Shown piece after piece: positions 1-11,102 of a stretch of 64,000 bases of DNA. Position 1 is the stretch's first letter; every line of letters begins with the position of its first letter. The DNA is from Burkholderia sp. Ax-1724 (GTDB taxonomy: Bacteria > Pseudomonadota > Gammaproteobacteria > Burkholderiales > Burkholderiaceae): the NCBI RefSeq assembly GCF_011752995.1, contig NZ_VWWL01000012.1:62001-126000 (forward strand), read 5' to 3'. The translations under genes and the position numbers were made by a program. The notes below the pieces were generated by a model. That model saw only the letters and a list, made by a program, of their open reading frames with translations. It did not search any database and had not been told where the DNA came from.

Positions 1-439
1 CGACGTAGTCGTGCAGCGCTTGCGGCGTATCGCGCGCGGGATCGACGGTGATGAACAGGATGCGGACCTTCTGGGCATCGGGGCCGAGCTTGCCGAGCAC
101 CTGCATCAGACGGCCCATCGTTTCGGGACACACATCCGGGCAATGCGTGTAGCCGAAATAGACGAGCGACGTGCGGCCCTTGAACGAAGCGGCGTCGATG
201 GGGCGGCCGTCGTCGGCGGTCAGCGTGAAGTCGAGATCGGGCAGATGGCCGGTCACGTTGGTCAGGTGCCACGGTTCGGCGCGCTGCGTGCAACCCGCGA
301 GCGCGCCGAGCACGATCAGCGCACCCAGCGTCGTGCCCAGACTTCGCGACAACCGGCGCGCGAACGACCAGGGTTGTGGTCGGGGTCGCGAGTTGGGAAG
401 GTCAGGCTGTGGGCGCCGGGTCGAGAGGATCGGGAACAA
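1..439 (-). CDS. SCO1/SenC family copper chaperone lipoprotein (3' end outside window)
   Basis: Read on the minus strand, this frame gives a lipoprotein signal (hydrophobic run ending L-A-G-C, Cys at 290-292), then the SCO thioredoxin fold with the copper-binding pair CPDVC in a YTHCPDVCPETMG context (about 135-170) and the typical FITVDPARDTP strand. SCO proteins are membrane-anchored periplasmic thiol proteins that deliver copper to the CuA site of cytochrome c oxidase. The C-terminal part lies beyond base 1. The start is uncertain: no good ribosome site is visible. TTG codons at 439 and 352 and an ATG at 529 are all in frame; the 352 start would give the most compact lipoprotein signal. 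Confidence 0.85.
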   Translation of the reverse strand, partial: MFPILSTRRPQPDLPNSRPRPQPWSFARRLSRSLGTTLGALIVLGALAGCTQRAEPWHLTNVTGHLPDLDFTLTADDGRPIDAASFKGRTSLVYFGYTHCPDVCPETMGRLMQVLGKLGPDAQKVRILFITVDPARDTPQALHDYV

Positions 440-910
440 AGCAGGGTTCAATGACTCGATTGAAGAGCGGGCAATGCATGGGGACGACGCCAACGGTGCA
501 GGAACGTTGCGAGCGCCATGCAGGAACATAGTCGGCACGCAGCAGCAGGCACACAGCAGGCACGTTCAGCCGCGGAAAAAACCGCATCGCGACTGCAACC
601 CGCCACGCGTCATCGAGCGACATCGCTCAACGATGCAGCGGGCGAGCGTGGCTCATGTGGCTGCGACTGTAGCGCAAAATCGGCGAGGGCGTGGCTCGGC
701 ACAGCGGGCGTGCGGCTTGCGAGGCAATTTGACGCAGGCACCCGAAAGCCGCCTGAAGCCGGATCGTTTCACTTTTGAATGCAAGCGGCGCGACGGGGCC
801 GGCTCATCGCCCGGCACGCCGGGGTTCCGGCTTACTTTCTCGAAAAATTGACTGATGCGCGGTAAGATGCGCAGACTTTTCCGGCTGCAGAAGGCTGAAA
901 GGCGAACACA
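440..910. other. Gap between the SCO gene and otsB
   Basis: No convincing coding frame. The frames here have no recognisable domains and look like compositional shadows. The region should hold the start and promoter of the leftward SCO gene (which could begin as far up as 529) and the promoter of otsBA. I see no clear -35/-10 pair or terminator. Confidence 0.4.
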
Positions 911-1663
911 GTGATACAGGCACTTCCGGCAGTTCTGTCTCCTGGCGAGACAGCATTTTTCTTCGATTTCGACGGCACGCTCGTCGAACTCGCACCCACG
1001 CCGGACGGCGTGTTCGTGCAACCGCGCGTGATCGAACTGCTGCGCGAGCTGCGCAGCCTGACGAACGGCGCGGTCGCGGTGGTGTCGGGGCGCGGCATCG
1101 ACAGCATCGACGCTTTTCTCGGCATGCCCGACTTGCCGGTGGCCGGCCTGCACGGCGCCGAGCGGCGCGATGCGAACGGCGACACCCAGCGCATCGGCTT
1201 TCACGACGAACGGCTACTGCGCATGGAGCAGGTGCTTGCGCAGGTCGTCAACGACCATCCGGGCATGCTGCTCGAAATCAAAGGCGCGGCGCTCGCGCTG
1301 CACTATCGCAACGCACCGGACCGCGAGCCGGTCGCGCGCGAGGCGACCGAGCGGCTCGTCGCCGATTACCCAGGCTCGTACGTGCTGCAGCCCGGCAAGA
1401 TGGTCTACGAGATCAAACCGAAGGATGTCGACAAGGGCCGCGCGACCCGCGCGTTTCTCGACGAGCTGCCGTTCACGGGCCGCACGCCGGTATTCGCCGG
1501 CGACGATCTGACGGACGAGAAGGGCTTCGCGGTCGTCAACGAACGCGGTGGATTGTCGATCAAGGTCGGCGCCGGAGAAACGACCGCGCATGCGCGCGTC
1601 GATTCGGTGACGGCACTGCTCGACTGGCTCGAAACGATTGTCGCCGCGGCGCGCGCAACGTGA
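911..1663 (+). CDS. otsB: Trehalose-6-phosphate phosphatase
   Basis: OtsB removes phosphate from trehalose 6-phosphate, the second step of the OtsAB pathway for the osmoprotectant trehalose, in the cytoplasm. The 250-residue protein has the HAD-superfamily nucleophile motif DFDGT at residues 19-23, preceded by the hydrophobic strand ETAFFF, and the late acidic motif FAGDDLTDEKGF near residue 197 that binds magnesium. Length is normal for the family. otsA follows 55 bp downstream on the same strand, so the two are very probably co-transcribed, with the phosphatase gene first. Confidence 0.95.
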   Translation: MIQALPAVLSPGETAFFFDFDGTLVELAPTPDGVFVQPRVIELLRELRSLTNGAVAVVSGRGIDSIDAFLGMPDLPVAGLHGAERRDANGDTQRIGFHDERLLRMEQVLAQVVNDHPGMLLEIKGAALALHYRNAPDREPVAREATERLVADYPGSYVLQPGKMVYEIKPKDVDKGRATRAFLDELPFTGRTPVFAGDDLTDEKGFAVVNERGGLSIKVGAGETTAHARVDSVTALLDWLETIVAAARAT

Positions 1664-1718
1664 TGCCCGCGCCGCATCGCTCCACGAAAACAACACATTG
1701 CCTCGGGAATCGCGCTTC

Positions 1719-3173
1719 ATGAGCCGACTGATCATTGTTTCGAACCGGGTTGCGCCCATTTCCGAGGGCGGCCCGGCGGCGGGCGGTCTCGCGGTCGGCG
1801 TGTACGACGCGCTCAAGGAGACCGGCGGCATGTGGTTCGGCTGGAGCGGCGACGTGCTCAGCTCGGGCCAGCCGCAGATCAAGCTCGAGGAGCGCGGTCC
1901 GGTGACCTTCGCGACTGTCCCGCTGATGCGTCGCGACTACGACCAGTATTACCGCGGTTTCTCGAACGCGACGCTATGGCCCGCGTTTCACTACCGCGCC
2001 GATCTGCTGCAATACGACCGGCACGATTTCGGGGGCTATTGCCGCGTCAACGGGTGGCTCGCGCAACAGCTCGTGCCGCTATTGCGCGAAGACGACGTGA
2101 TCTGGGTCCACGACTATCACCTGATCCCGTTCGCGCAGGCGTTGCGCGCGGCTGGTGTGAAGAACCGCATCGGCTTTTTCCTGCACATTCCGTTTCCGGC
2201 CTCGCAGGTGCTGCTGGCGGTGCCGCCGCATCGCGAACTGGTCGAGGCGCTCTGTTCGTTCGATCTACTCGGCTTCCAGACCGCGCCCGATCTGCGCGCG
2301 TTCTGCGACTACATCGTCAACGAAGCGGGCGGCACGGTCGACGCCTCGGCGCAGGGGCCGCTGACCGTGCATGGATTCGGCCGCACGCTGCGCGCGTCGG
2401 CGTATCCGATCGGCGTCTATCCCGACGAGATCGCGGAACTCGCGAAAGCGGGCGAGCGCGGCAAGCCGGTACGCACGATGAAGGCGACGCTGCATGCGCG
2501 CAAGCTGATCATGAGCGTGGACCGGCTCGATTATTCGAAGGGGCTCGTCGAGCGATTCCGCGCATTCGAGCGCCTGCTCGAACAGTCGGCCGCGCAGCGC
2601 AACAAGGTGTCGTTCCTGCAGATCGCCCCGCCGACGCGCGCCGACCTGCACGCTTACCAGGACATCCGGCTGCAGCTCGAAGGCGAGTCGGGGCGTATCA
2701 ATGGGCGCTTCGCCGAGCTGGACTGGACGCCGATTCGCTACATTCACCGGCAGTACGAACGCCCGGTGCTGGCAGCGCTTTTTCGCGCCGCGCACGTCGG
2801 CTACGTCACACCGTTGCGCGACGGCATGAACCTGGTTGCGAAGGAATACGTATCGGCGCAGGACCCGGAGAATCCGGGCGTGCTCGTGCTGTCGCGCTTT
2901 GCCGGCGCGGCGCAGGAGCTCGACGGCGCACTGATCGTCAATCCGGTCGATATCGACGGGATGGCCGAAGCGCTCGCAAAGGCGCTCGGCATGCCGCTCG
3001 CGGAGCGCCAGGCGCGTTACCGCGACATGATTGCACAACTGCGCGAGAACAATGTCTCGGTGTGGCGCGACAACTTCATGCGCGATCTGCAGAACGTGAA
3101 TGGCGCGACGCGCGCTAAGAGCGGGAAGGTGGTTGCGAAGAAGAGGGCGGCGCGCGAAGGCGTGGCCGGTTAG
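1719..3173 (+). CDS. otsA: Trehalose-6-phosphate synthase (GT20)
   Basis: OtsA transfers glucose from UDP-glucose to glucose 6-phosphate, giving trehalose 6-phosphate for OtsB. The ATG at 1719 is chosen because the protein then begins MSRLIIVSNRVAP, the usual N-terminus of the family, and a short purine run precedes it; an in-frame ATG further up at 1638 overlaps otsB. Other family marks are the GGLAVGV donor loop, VHDYHLIPF, DRLDYSKGL and the C-terminal RDGMNLVAKEYV block. At 484 residues it is of usual length, with a basic Lys/Arg-rich tail. A strong terminator follows at 3207-3240. Confidence 0.96.
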   Translation: MSRLIIVSNRVAPISEGGPAAGGLAVGVYDALKETGGMWFGWSGDVLSSGQPQIKLEERGPVTFATVPLMRRDYDQYYRGFSNATLWPAFHYRADLLQYDRHDFGGYCRVNGWLAQQLVPLLREDDVIWVHDYHLIPFAQALRAAGVKNRIGFFLHIPFPASQVLLAVPPHRELVEALCSFDLLGFQTAPDLRAFCDYIVNEAGGTVDASAQGPLTVHGFGRTLRASAYPIGVYPDEIAELAKAGERGKPVRTMKATLHARKLIMSVDRLDYSKGLVERFRAFERLLEQSAAQRNKVSFLQIAPPTRADLHAYQDIRLQLEGESGRINGRFAELDWTPIRYIHRQYERPVLAALFRAAHVGYVTPLRDGMNLVAKEYVSAQDPENPGVLVLSRFAGAAQELDGALIVNPVDIDGMAEALAKALGMPLAERQARYRDMIAQLRENNVSVWRDNFMRDLQNVNGATRAKSGKVVAKKRAAREGVAG

Positions 3174-3206
3174 ATTCGATAACGCAATCCGATGCGCTCA
3201 GACCAA

Positions 3207-3240
3207 CAAAAAAGCCGCTCTATCGAGCGGCTTTTTTGTT
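3207..3240. terminator. Rho-independent terminator after otsA
   Basis: Perfect stem AAAAAAGCCGCTC / GAGCGGCTTTTTT with a TATC loop. Runs of A on one side and T on the other make it bidirectional, fitting its place between convergent otsA and the ABC exporter gene. Confidence 0.9.
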
Positions 3241-3285
3241 GGCGAGGCGCCGTGGCGTAACGTGACGCGGGCGGCTGCGGATGCG

Positions 3286-5190
<1,905 letters not shown>

Positions 5191-5831
5191 GGCTCTGCGC
5201 GAAGCCGATGCTTCGCATTGTAAACATGCAAAAGCGATTGCGCCCTGTGAATCCGGGCATTGGCGCGATTGATTTCGCGATGGACCTCCGCGATCTGCCA
5301 TGTCTCGGACCGGCAGCGAGCCGGCGTTGCACGCAGGTTGCGGACAATTTCGGGATATAATTACAGATTGCATTCAGTCGCGCCGCGGCATTTCTTCGGT
5401 GGCCGCCGGCAAGATTGACGCAGAGAGCTTACAGACATCGCAAACGCGAGTGACCGAAAACCTGCTGTCACTCTAGAACTGTCTTATAAAACATGGGTTT
5501 GCAAAGTGTTTCGCGTTTGTAACAACGTAAAGACTTTGAAATGTTGTGCTGCGGCAAGAATGGCAGCGCCGATAATGCGTGCTCGTCGGCCCGGCAACGC
5601 TTAGGACGGTTTTTTAACAGTTTGTCAACGTAGGTGTCGCATGCGCGTTTACTCGCACATGCGCGGACGGTGATGCACTGGTCTGGGCTCATTACCAAGC
5701 GATTCATCCCAGGATTCCTCGAAAGAATCAGGCCCGCGCCGGCAGATCCGGCCAGATGGCCCTGGCGAGCAAGCGAGTCGCTTTTTCCAAACGCAGTACT
5801 TTGCCTGATTTCTTACTAGGAGTTCGTCATT
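5191..5831. other. 640-bp gap upstream of the GT4 gene
   Basis: No supported gene. The stretch 5440-5640 is more AT-rich than its surroundings. It contains a perfect TATAAT at 5356-5361 without a well-spaced -35, and a 9-bp inverted repeat CAAACGCGA (5441-5449) / TCGCGTTTG (5511-5519). It may hold the promoter and a long leader, or a small RNA, ahead of the glycosyltransferase gene. Confidence 0.35.
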
Positions 5832-6896
5832 ATGCGAATCGCTCAAATCGCTCCGTTGCACGAGGCGGTTCCTCCCAAGCTGTATGGTGGTACGGAACGC
5901 GTGGTGTCCTATCTGACTGAAGCGCTGGTCGAGCAGGGCCACGATGTCACGCTTTTTGCAAGCGGCGATTCGCAAACCTCGGCGAAGCTCGAAGCCTTCT
6001 GGCCGCAGGCGCTGCGCCTCGACCCGACGATCCGCGACGTGATGGCGCCGCACATGCTGCTGCTCGAAGAAGTGCGCCGCCGCGCGGACGAATTCGACGT
6101 GCTGCACTTCCACATCGACTATTACCCGTTCTCGCTATTCGCGCGTCAGCCGGTGCCGTTCGTGACCACGATGCACGGCCGTCTCGATCTGCCGGAACTG
6201 CAGCCCATCTTCAACACGTTCAGCGACGTGCCGGTCGTGTCGATCTCCGATAACCAGCGCCTCCCGCTGCAACAGGCGAACTGGCTGCAAACCGTCTACC
6301 ACGGCCTGCCGGAAGACGTGCTCACGCCGATCCCCGACGTCGAACCGGGCTACCTCGCATTCCTCGGCCGCGTCTCGCCGGAGAAGGGTCTCGACCGCGC
6401 GATCCGTATCGCTGGCCAGGCTGGCATGAAGCTCAAGGTCGCCGCCAAGATCGACAAGGCCGACCGTGCCTATTACGAAGAAGTGATCAAGCCGCTGATG
6501 GCGCTCCCGCACGTCGAGTACATCGGCGAAATCGGCGAAGCCGAAAAGCGTGAGTTCCTCGGCAACGCGCATGCGCTGGTGTTCCCGATCGACTGGCCGG
6601 AGCCGTTCGGTCTCGTGATGATCGAGGCGATGGCCTGCGGCACGCCGGTGATCGCGTTCAATCGCGGTTCGGTGCCGGAAGTGATCGAAAACGGCGTGTC
6701 GGGTTTCGTCGTCGAAGACGAAATCAGCGCGGTCGCGGCCCTCAAGCGTCTGCACATGCTGCCGCGCGCTGGCGTGCGCAAGGCGTTCGAAGCCCGCTTC
6801 TCGTCGAAGGTCATGGCGCGGAACTACGTCGCTACGTACGAAGAGCTGCTGCGCCGCAAGCATCGCACGGTGCTGCGCGAAGCCAACGCCGGCTGA
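5832..6896 (+). CDS. Glycosyltransferase family 4
   Basis: A 354-residue GT-B enzyme transferring a sugar from a nucleotide sugar. N-terminal marks are MRIAQIAPL and the glycine-rich PPKLYGGTERVV acceptor-domain loop. The donor domain has FLGRVSPEKGLDRAI and the EX7E block EPFGLVMIEAMACGTPVIAFNRGSVPE near residues 257-283. A ribosome site (TAGGAG) precedes the ATG. No other polysaccharide genes are adjacent, so the acceptor is unknown; a role in exopolysaccharide or glycoconjugate synthesis is only an inference. A terminator follows at 6976. Confidence 0.85.
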   Translation: MRIAQIAPLHEAVPPKLYGGTERVVSYLTEALVEQGHDVTLFASGDSQTSAKLEAFWPQALRLDPTIRDVMAPHMLLLEEVRRRADEFDVLHFHIDYYPFSLFARQPVPFVTTMHGRLDLPELQPIFNTFSDVPVVSISDNQRLPLQQANWLQTVYHGLPEDVLTPIPDVEPGYLAFLGRVSPEKGLDRAIRIAGQAGMKLKVAAKIDKADRAYYEEVIKPLMALPHVEYIGEIGEAEKREFLGNAHALVFPIDWPEPFGLVMIEAMACGTPVIAFNRGSVPEVIENGVSGFVVEDEISAVAALKRLHMLPRAGVRKAFEARFSSKVMARNYVATYEELLRRKHRTVLREANAG

Positions 6897-6975
6897 TCGT
6901 TCGAGCCGCGACGCTTGACTCGCTGTAGATAAAACCCGGCGGCAGGACACGCTTCGCGCTGCCTGTCGCCCTCCG

Positions 6976-7012
6976 CAACGCCCCGTCAGCACCGCGCCGA
7001 CGGGGCGTTGTT
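6976..7012 (+). terminator. Terminator after the GT4 gene
   Basis: Stem CAACGCCCCGTC / GACGGGGCGTTG around a short loop, followed by a weak T-rich run (TTGTTGC). Confidence 0.75.
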
Positions 7013-7157
7013 GCATACGCGCCGCGTTTTTTGCCATTGAATGACCCAAAATGCGGTTTTCCGCGCGGCGCGAACGAGCCACTCTCGGTAATATCCCTAT
7101 AATTGCCGTGCCGCAAATTGGGCTGCGGCGCCGCCGACGACAGGACAGGAGGATGCC

Positions 7158-8012
7158 TTGGCGAGAACGAAAGAGACGCGCGCGAATGCTGCGCCCGGCG
7201 CCGGAACGATTTTCACGTTGCGCGCCATCGGTCTCGTGCTCGCCGCCCGCTGGCTTTTCTCGATGTCGCAGATGGACCTCACAGCCGCTGTGACGTCGAT
7301 GGCGTCCTCGCCGTGGGCGTGCATCAACCTCGTTTTCCTGTTCCTGCTGATCTTCCTGCCGGGCGCGCGCGCCGTCGCCGAGCGTCCGTTCCATCCGCTG
7401 CCGCAATGGCTGCGTCAGGCCTTGCGCCTGTTCGCCTTGCTCGGTTTCCTGTTCGCCGCGTGGTCGGTCGGCGCGTTCGTCGCGAGTGCCGGCTGGCGGC
7501 GCGCGTTGCAGGCGGTCGCGGCGACCAATGGCTGGCTGCTGGCCGCGCCGGTGCTTTATGCGGCCGTGATCTGGATCTGCCGGCCCTTGCCGCTGTGGCG
7601 CACCAATGTCGCCGCGCGGCGCTTCGCGATTGGCCGCTATGCGGTGTCGCTCGATCCGGCGACGCGCACCGTCGTCGTCTGGGCGGAGCGGCGCAAGGTC
7701 GGGCAGTACGACGCGCGCGAGCTGTCCGTGCGCTGGGCGAGCGGGGCGCCTATCCGCGCGACGCCGGCGCCTACGCACGCGGTGGCGTTCGGTGCGGCCG
7801 GCGAGCCGGGGATGCCGGCCGCACCGGCCGGTTCGGCTGCGGCGCCGGCGCTGACCCGCGGCGTGTTGGGCGTGCGCCCGAAAGTCGAGTTGCTGTGGGA
7901 TTCGCCCGCGGCCGCCGGTCACAACCGGCAGACCGTCTTTCGCGCCGCGCTCGCGACCGAAGGCGATCGCGTCGCGGCGCGTGCGCTCGACACGACGCTG
8001 CGGCAAGTCTGA
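7158..8012 (+). CDS. Hypothetical membrane protein
   Basis: A 284-residue protein I do not recognise. It has three or four hydrophobic segments in the first half (about residues 18-35, 55-70, 88-110 and 125-142) and a soluble C-terminal half with an Ala/Pro/Gly-rich stretch near 210-235. The start is a TTG at 7158, supported by a perfect AGGAGG at 7146-7152. It probably lies in the inner membrane with a cytoplasmic tail. It precedes the DUF2214-like gene by 148 bp on the same strand; no functional link is evident. Confidence 0.65.
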   Translation: MARTKETRANAAPGAGTIFTLRAIGLVLAARWLFSMSQMDLTAAVTSMASSPWACINLVFLFLLIFLPGARAVAERPFHPLPQWLRQALRLFALLGFLFAAWSVGAFVASAGWRRALQAVAATNGWLLAAPVLYAAVIWICRPLPLWRTNVAARRFAIGRYAVSLDPATRTVVVWAERRKVGQYDARELSVRWASGAPIRATPAPTHAVAFGAAGEPGMPAAPAGSAAAPALTRGVLGVRPKVELLWDSPAAAGHNRQTVFRAALATEGDRVAARALDTTLRQV

Positions 8013-8160
8013 GGTTGCACGTTTGTGCTATCGACCACATCGCGTGGCCGATGCGCGCATCCCGGAGCAGAGCTTCGCGGATAATGCAGTCATGACGCCC
8101 GCCGGCACGCGGGCGAGTGGGACATACATCGATCGTATCGCGTCTTTCGCAGGAGTCGCC

Positions 8161-8625
8161 ATGCTGGTTCGCTGGTTGCTTGCCGCTCTTCATCTGCTTG
8201 CTTATGGTTTTGCGCTCGCGTCGATTCTGAGACGCACCTGGGCGTTGCGCCGGGCGTCGGTGCCCGCTGCGTTGCGCTCCGTATTTCGCGCGGACACTCG
8301 CTGGGGCATTTCCGCGCTGGTGCTGATCGTCACGGGCCTGATGCGCGCGTTCGGCGGTTATGAGAAGGGCGCCGACTACTATCTCCACGAGCCGCTTTTT
8401 CACGTCAAGATGACGCTGCTCGTGCTGATCCTGATTCTCGAAGTGCCGTCGATGCTCGGCCTGATGCGCTGGCGCGCGTCGGTCCGCAGCGGCCAGCCGC
8501 CCAATCTGAAGAAAGCACGCTCCTATGCGCACTTCAGCGTGATCCAGACCGTGCTGCTCGTGCTGATGGTGTTTGCCGCGACGGGGATGGCGCGCGGCAT
8601 TGGCTTGCCGGAAGGCGTGATATAG
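8161..8625 (+). CDS. DUF2214-type small membrane protein
   Basis: A 154-residue protein with four predicted membrane helices: the LLAALHLLAYGFALASI start, ISALVLIVTGLM, MTLLVLILILEVPSMLGL and VLLVLMVFAATGMA. The layout and the GxMRAFGGYEKGADYYLHEPLFHVKM segment match the DUF2214 family of unknown function. The ATG at 8161 has a GCAGGAG ribosome site 7 nt upstream. It converges with the ABC exporter gene at 8720. Confidence 0.75.
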   Translation: MLVRWLLAALHLLAYGFALASILRRTWALRRASVPAALRSVFRADTRWGISALVLIVTGLMRAFGGYEKGADYYLHEPLFHVKMTLLVLILILEVPSMLGLMRWRASVRSGQPPNLKKARSYAHFSVIQTVLLVLMVFAATGMARGIGLPEGVI

Positions 8626-8719
8626 CGGCTATCACCCGTGGTTGCGGCGCGGGTTGTCAGGTTGTGGCTGAGTTGCCCGTCGGACCGGCGGGCCTCTTCA
8701 TTCGATTCCGCGTGATCCG

Positions 8720-10582
8720 CTAACCGACCAGCAAGTCCGAATCGTCGACCCGATCGGCCTTCGCGTCCGCGCTTGCGCGCGCGAGTTCGGGCTCGCCGAG
8801 ACCCTTGATCAATTCGAGCGCCTGACGCTCGAAGAGCCGCCGGTACAGGCCGTTCTCGCGCCGGATCAGCGTGTCGTGACTGCCTTCCTCGATCACCTTG
8901 CCCTTGTCGAGCACCAGCAAGCGGTCGAGCGCGCGTACCGTCGACAGCCGGTGCGCGACCACGAGCGTCGTGCGGCCTTGCATGAGCCGCTCCATCGCGT
9001 GCTGGATCAGCACTTCGCTTTCGCTGTCGAGACTCGAGGTGGCTTCGTCGAGAATCAGGATCGGCGCGTCGGCGAGAAAAGCCCGCGCGATCGCCACACG
9101 CTGACGCTCGCCGCCCGAGAGCTTGATCCCGCGTTCGCCGACCAGCGTGTCGTAGCCGTTGGGCAGCGCGTCGATGAAGTTGTGCGCGCTCGCGAGCCGC
9201 GCGGCCCGCTCGATCTCGGCGCGGCTCGCGCCGGGCCGTCCATACGCGATATTCTCGGCGAGCGAGCGGTGAAACAGCACCGGCTCCTGCTGGACGATCG
9301 CGATCTGGCTGCGCAGCGACGTCTGCTGGACCTGGGCGATGTCCTGAGCGTCGATCGTGATGCGGCCGCCCGAGATATCGTGAAGCCGCTGGATCAGCTT
9401 GATGAAGGTCGTCTTGCCCGAACCGGAATGGCCGACGAGGCCGACGCGCTCGCCGGGCGCGATGCGCATGGAGAAGTCGTCGTAGAGCGGGCGGCTGTGT
9501 GCGCCATAGTGAAACGACACGTGCTCGAAACGGATCTCGCCGTGGCGGATCGCGATCGGACCCGCGCCGGGACGGTCCTCGATGCCGAGCGGCTGGCTTT
9601 CGAGCGACACGAGTTCTTCCATGTCGTTGACCGAGCGCTGCAGGTTGCGGATATGCATGCCGATGTCGCGTAGATAGCCTTGCAGCATGAAGAACATCGT
9701 CAGCGCGAACGTGATGTCGCCGACACCGGCTTCGCCGCGCACCCACAGCAGCAGCGCCACGCCGAGAATCGCCGCCTGGATCGCGGCCAGCATGCCGCCC
9801 TGAAGCCCGCCGTTGAGCGTGCCGCGCACCCATGTGCGGCGGGTGCGCTGCCGCCATTTGCCGATCACCTGCGCGAGGCGCGCTTCCTCGCGGGCTTCCG
9901 CGCCGAACGCCTTGACGACGCCGTTGCAGCTGACCGCATCGGCGAGCGCGCCGTCCCATGCATTGGCGAGCCGTGCGGACGGCGCGACGAAGCCGAGCGA
10001 GACCGACACGGTCACTGCGATATACAGCGCCGAGCCGATGCCGACCACGATGCCCATCATCGGCCAACGCCAGCCGAGCAGCGCGGTCGCGCCGGCCAGC
10101 ATGACGAGCGACGGCAGCAGCGCGATCAGCAGCGTGTCGTTGAGCAGATCGAGCGCCCACATGCCGCGCGTGATCTTGCGCACCGTGGAGCCGGCGAAGC
10201 TGTTCGCGTGCCAGTCGGTCGAAAAGCGCTGCACGCGATGAAACGCGCTCGCGGCAATCTCGCTCATCATCTTCAGCGTGAAGCGGATGATGTTGAAGTA
10301 CACGCCCTGGCGCAGCAGCGTCGCGGTGAGGCCGAGCGCGGCGAGCGCGCCGAACGCTTCGAGCGCGTGATGCCATATGGGTTCGGAAGAGGCCGGGCCG
10401 GACGCGATCGCATCGACGAGCCGGCCGGCGAACACCGGCGTGAGGATGTCCGCGGCCGCCGTGCAGAGCGCGAGCGCGGCGATCGCGACGATGCGCCACG
10501 GTTGCCGTGCCCAGTGACGGAAGGTGAAGCCGAGGACATCCTTGAAGGCTTGTCCGCGAAAGTCGAGTTTTTTTCTGGTCAT
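8720..10582 (-). CDS. ABC exporter half-transporter, paralogue of the 3286-5190 gene
   Basis: A 620-residue membrane-domain plus ATPase-domain fusion. The ATPase half has Walker A GHSGSGKTT, signature LSGGE, Walker B ILILDEATSSLD and the switch His in VVAHRLSTV. Note the signature is LSGGE rather than the LSGGQ of its paralogue. The N-terminal half has membrane helices from about residue 30 to 310. Function is ATP-driven export from the inner membrane of an unknown substrate, possibly a lipid, peptide or drug. It is monocistronic by position. Confidence 0.88.
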   Translation of the reverse strand: MTRKKLDFRGQAFKDVLGFTFRHWARQPWRIVAIAALALCTAAADILTPVFAGRLVDAIASGPASSEPIWHHALEAFGALAALGLTATLLRQGVYFNIIRFTLKMMSEIAASAFHRVQRFSTDWHANSFAGSTVRKITRGMWALDLLNDTLLIALLPSLVMLAGATALLGWRWPMMGIVVGIGSALYIAVTVSVSLGFVAPSARLANAWDGALADAVSCNGVVKAFGAEAREEARLAQVIGKWRQRTRRTWVRGTLNGGLQGGMLAAIQAAILGVALLLWVRGEAGVGDITFALTMFFMLQGYLRDIGMHIRNLQRSVNDMEELVSLESQPLGIEDRPGAGPIAIRHGEIRFEHVSFHYGAHSRPLYDDFSMRIAPGERVGLVGHSGSGKTTFIKLIQRLHDISGGRITIDAQDIAQVQQTSLRSQIAIVQQEPVLFHRSLAENIAYGRPGASRAEIERAARLASAHNFIDALPNGYDTLVGERGIKLSGGERQRVAIARAFLADAPILILDEATSSLDSESEVLIQHAMERLMQGRTTLVVAHRLSTVRALDRLLVLDKGKVIEEGSHDTLIRRENGLYRRLFERQALELIKGLGEPELARASADAKADRVDDSDLLVG

Positions 10583-11068
10583 TTGCTATAACCCGGCGAC
10601 GCAGGCGCGTGGCGAGGTTCCAGTCAGAAGCGAAGAGATGAGACAGCGACGTAGGCCGGAATGCGAGGCGCTAACCGCGCGGTAACGAACCACGGTAACC
10701 ACACGACAGGCTGTCTGGAATGAATGCGGCGCGCCTTTCGGGGCGGGCCCGCGGCGGCGACGACGTTGCGGCTTTTAAGGCCGCAACTGTCGCGTCGGAC
10801 GGGCCGACGGTCGCGAGACCATACGAGGAAGCGCGATATGCACTGCGAACATGCGACGCCCCCTGTGATGTTTGAGATGGAGAAACCGGAAGATCCGTCG
10901 ATGTGCGTAGCGACTGCGCGCGGCGGATCGCCAGGAGCCGAATATATCAGGACAGCCAGATGCTCGCAAACATGCGGAATCGCGGTGTTCGCGGACATTG
11001 ACAGCGACAGCCCGCGCCTCGACAGCTTTTTGGTGAATGACAGGGCAAGCAAACAAAGAGGCCAATAG
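10583..11068. other. Gap between the ABC exporter and the prophage flank
   Basis: About 490 bp with only weak frames on both strands that show no domain, signal peptide or ribosome site. It should include the promoter of the leftward ABC exporter gene. Before phage insertion this was the DNA just beyond the tRNA-Val terminator. Confidence 0.4.
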
Positions 11069-11102
11069 AAAAAGGGCTGATGCATTGCTGCGTCAGCCCT
11101 TT
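11069..11102 (-). terminator. Original terminator of the host tRNA-Val transcript
   Basis: Stem AAAGGGCTGA (11071-11080) / TCAGCCCTTT (11093-11102). Read on the minus strand it ends in CCCTTTTTC, a good rho-independent terminator. It lies 30 bp past the 3' end of the displaced tRNA-Val half at 11132-11181, so it most likely terminated the intact tRNA gene before the phage inserted. The stop codon of the phage regulator frame falls inside this stem. Confidence 0.7.

Noticed and set aside
10624..11085. Possible minus-strand gene (153 residues) between the ABC exporter and prophage
   Set aside because: Its sequence has no domain or good start, and it ends within a region of no other coding signal.
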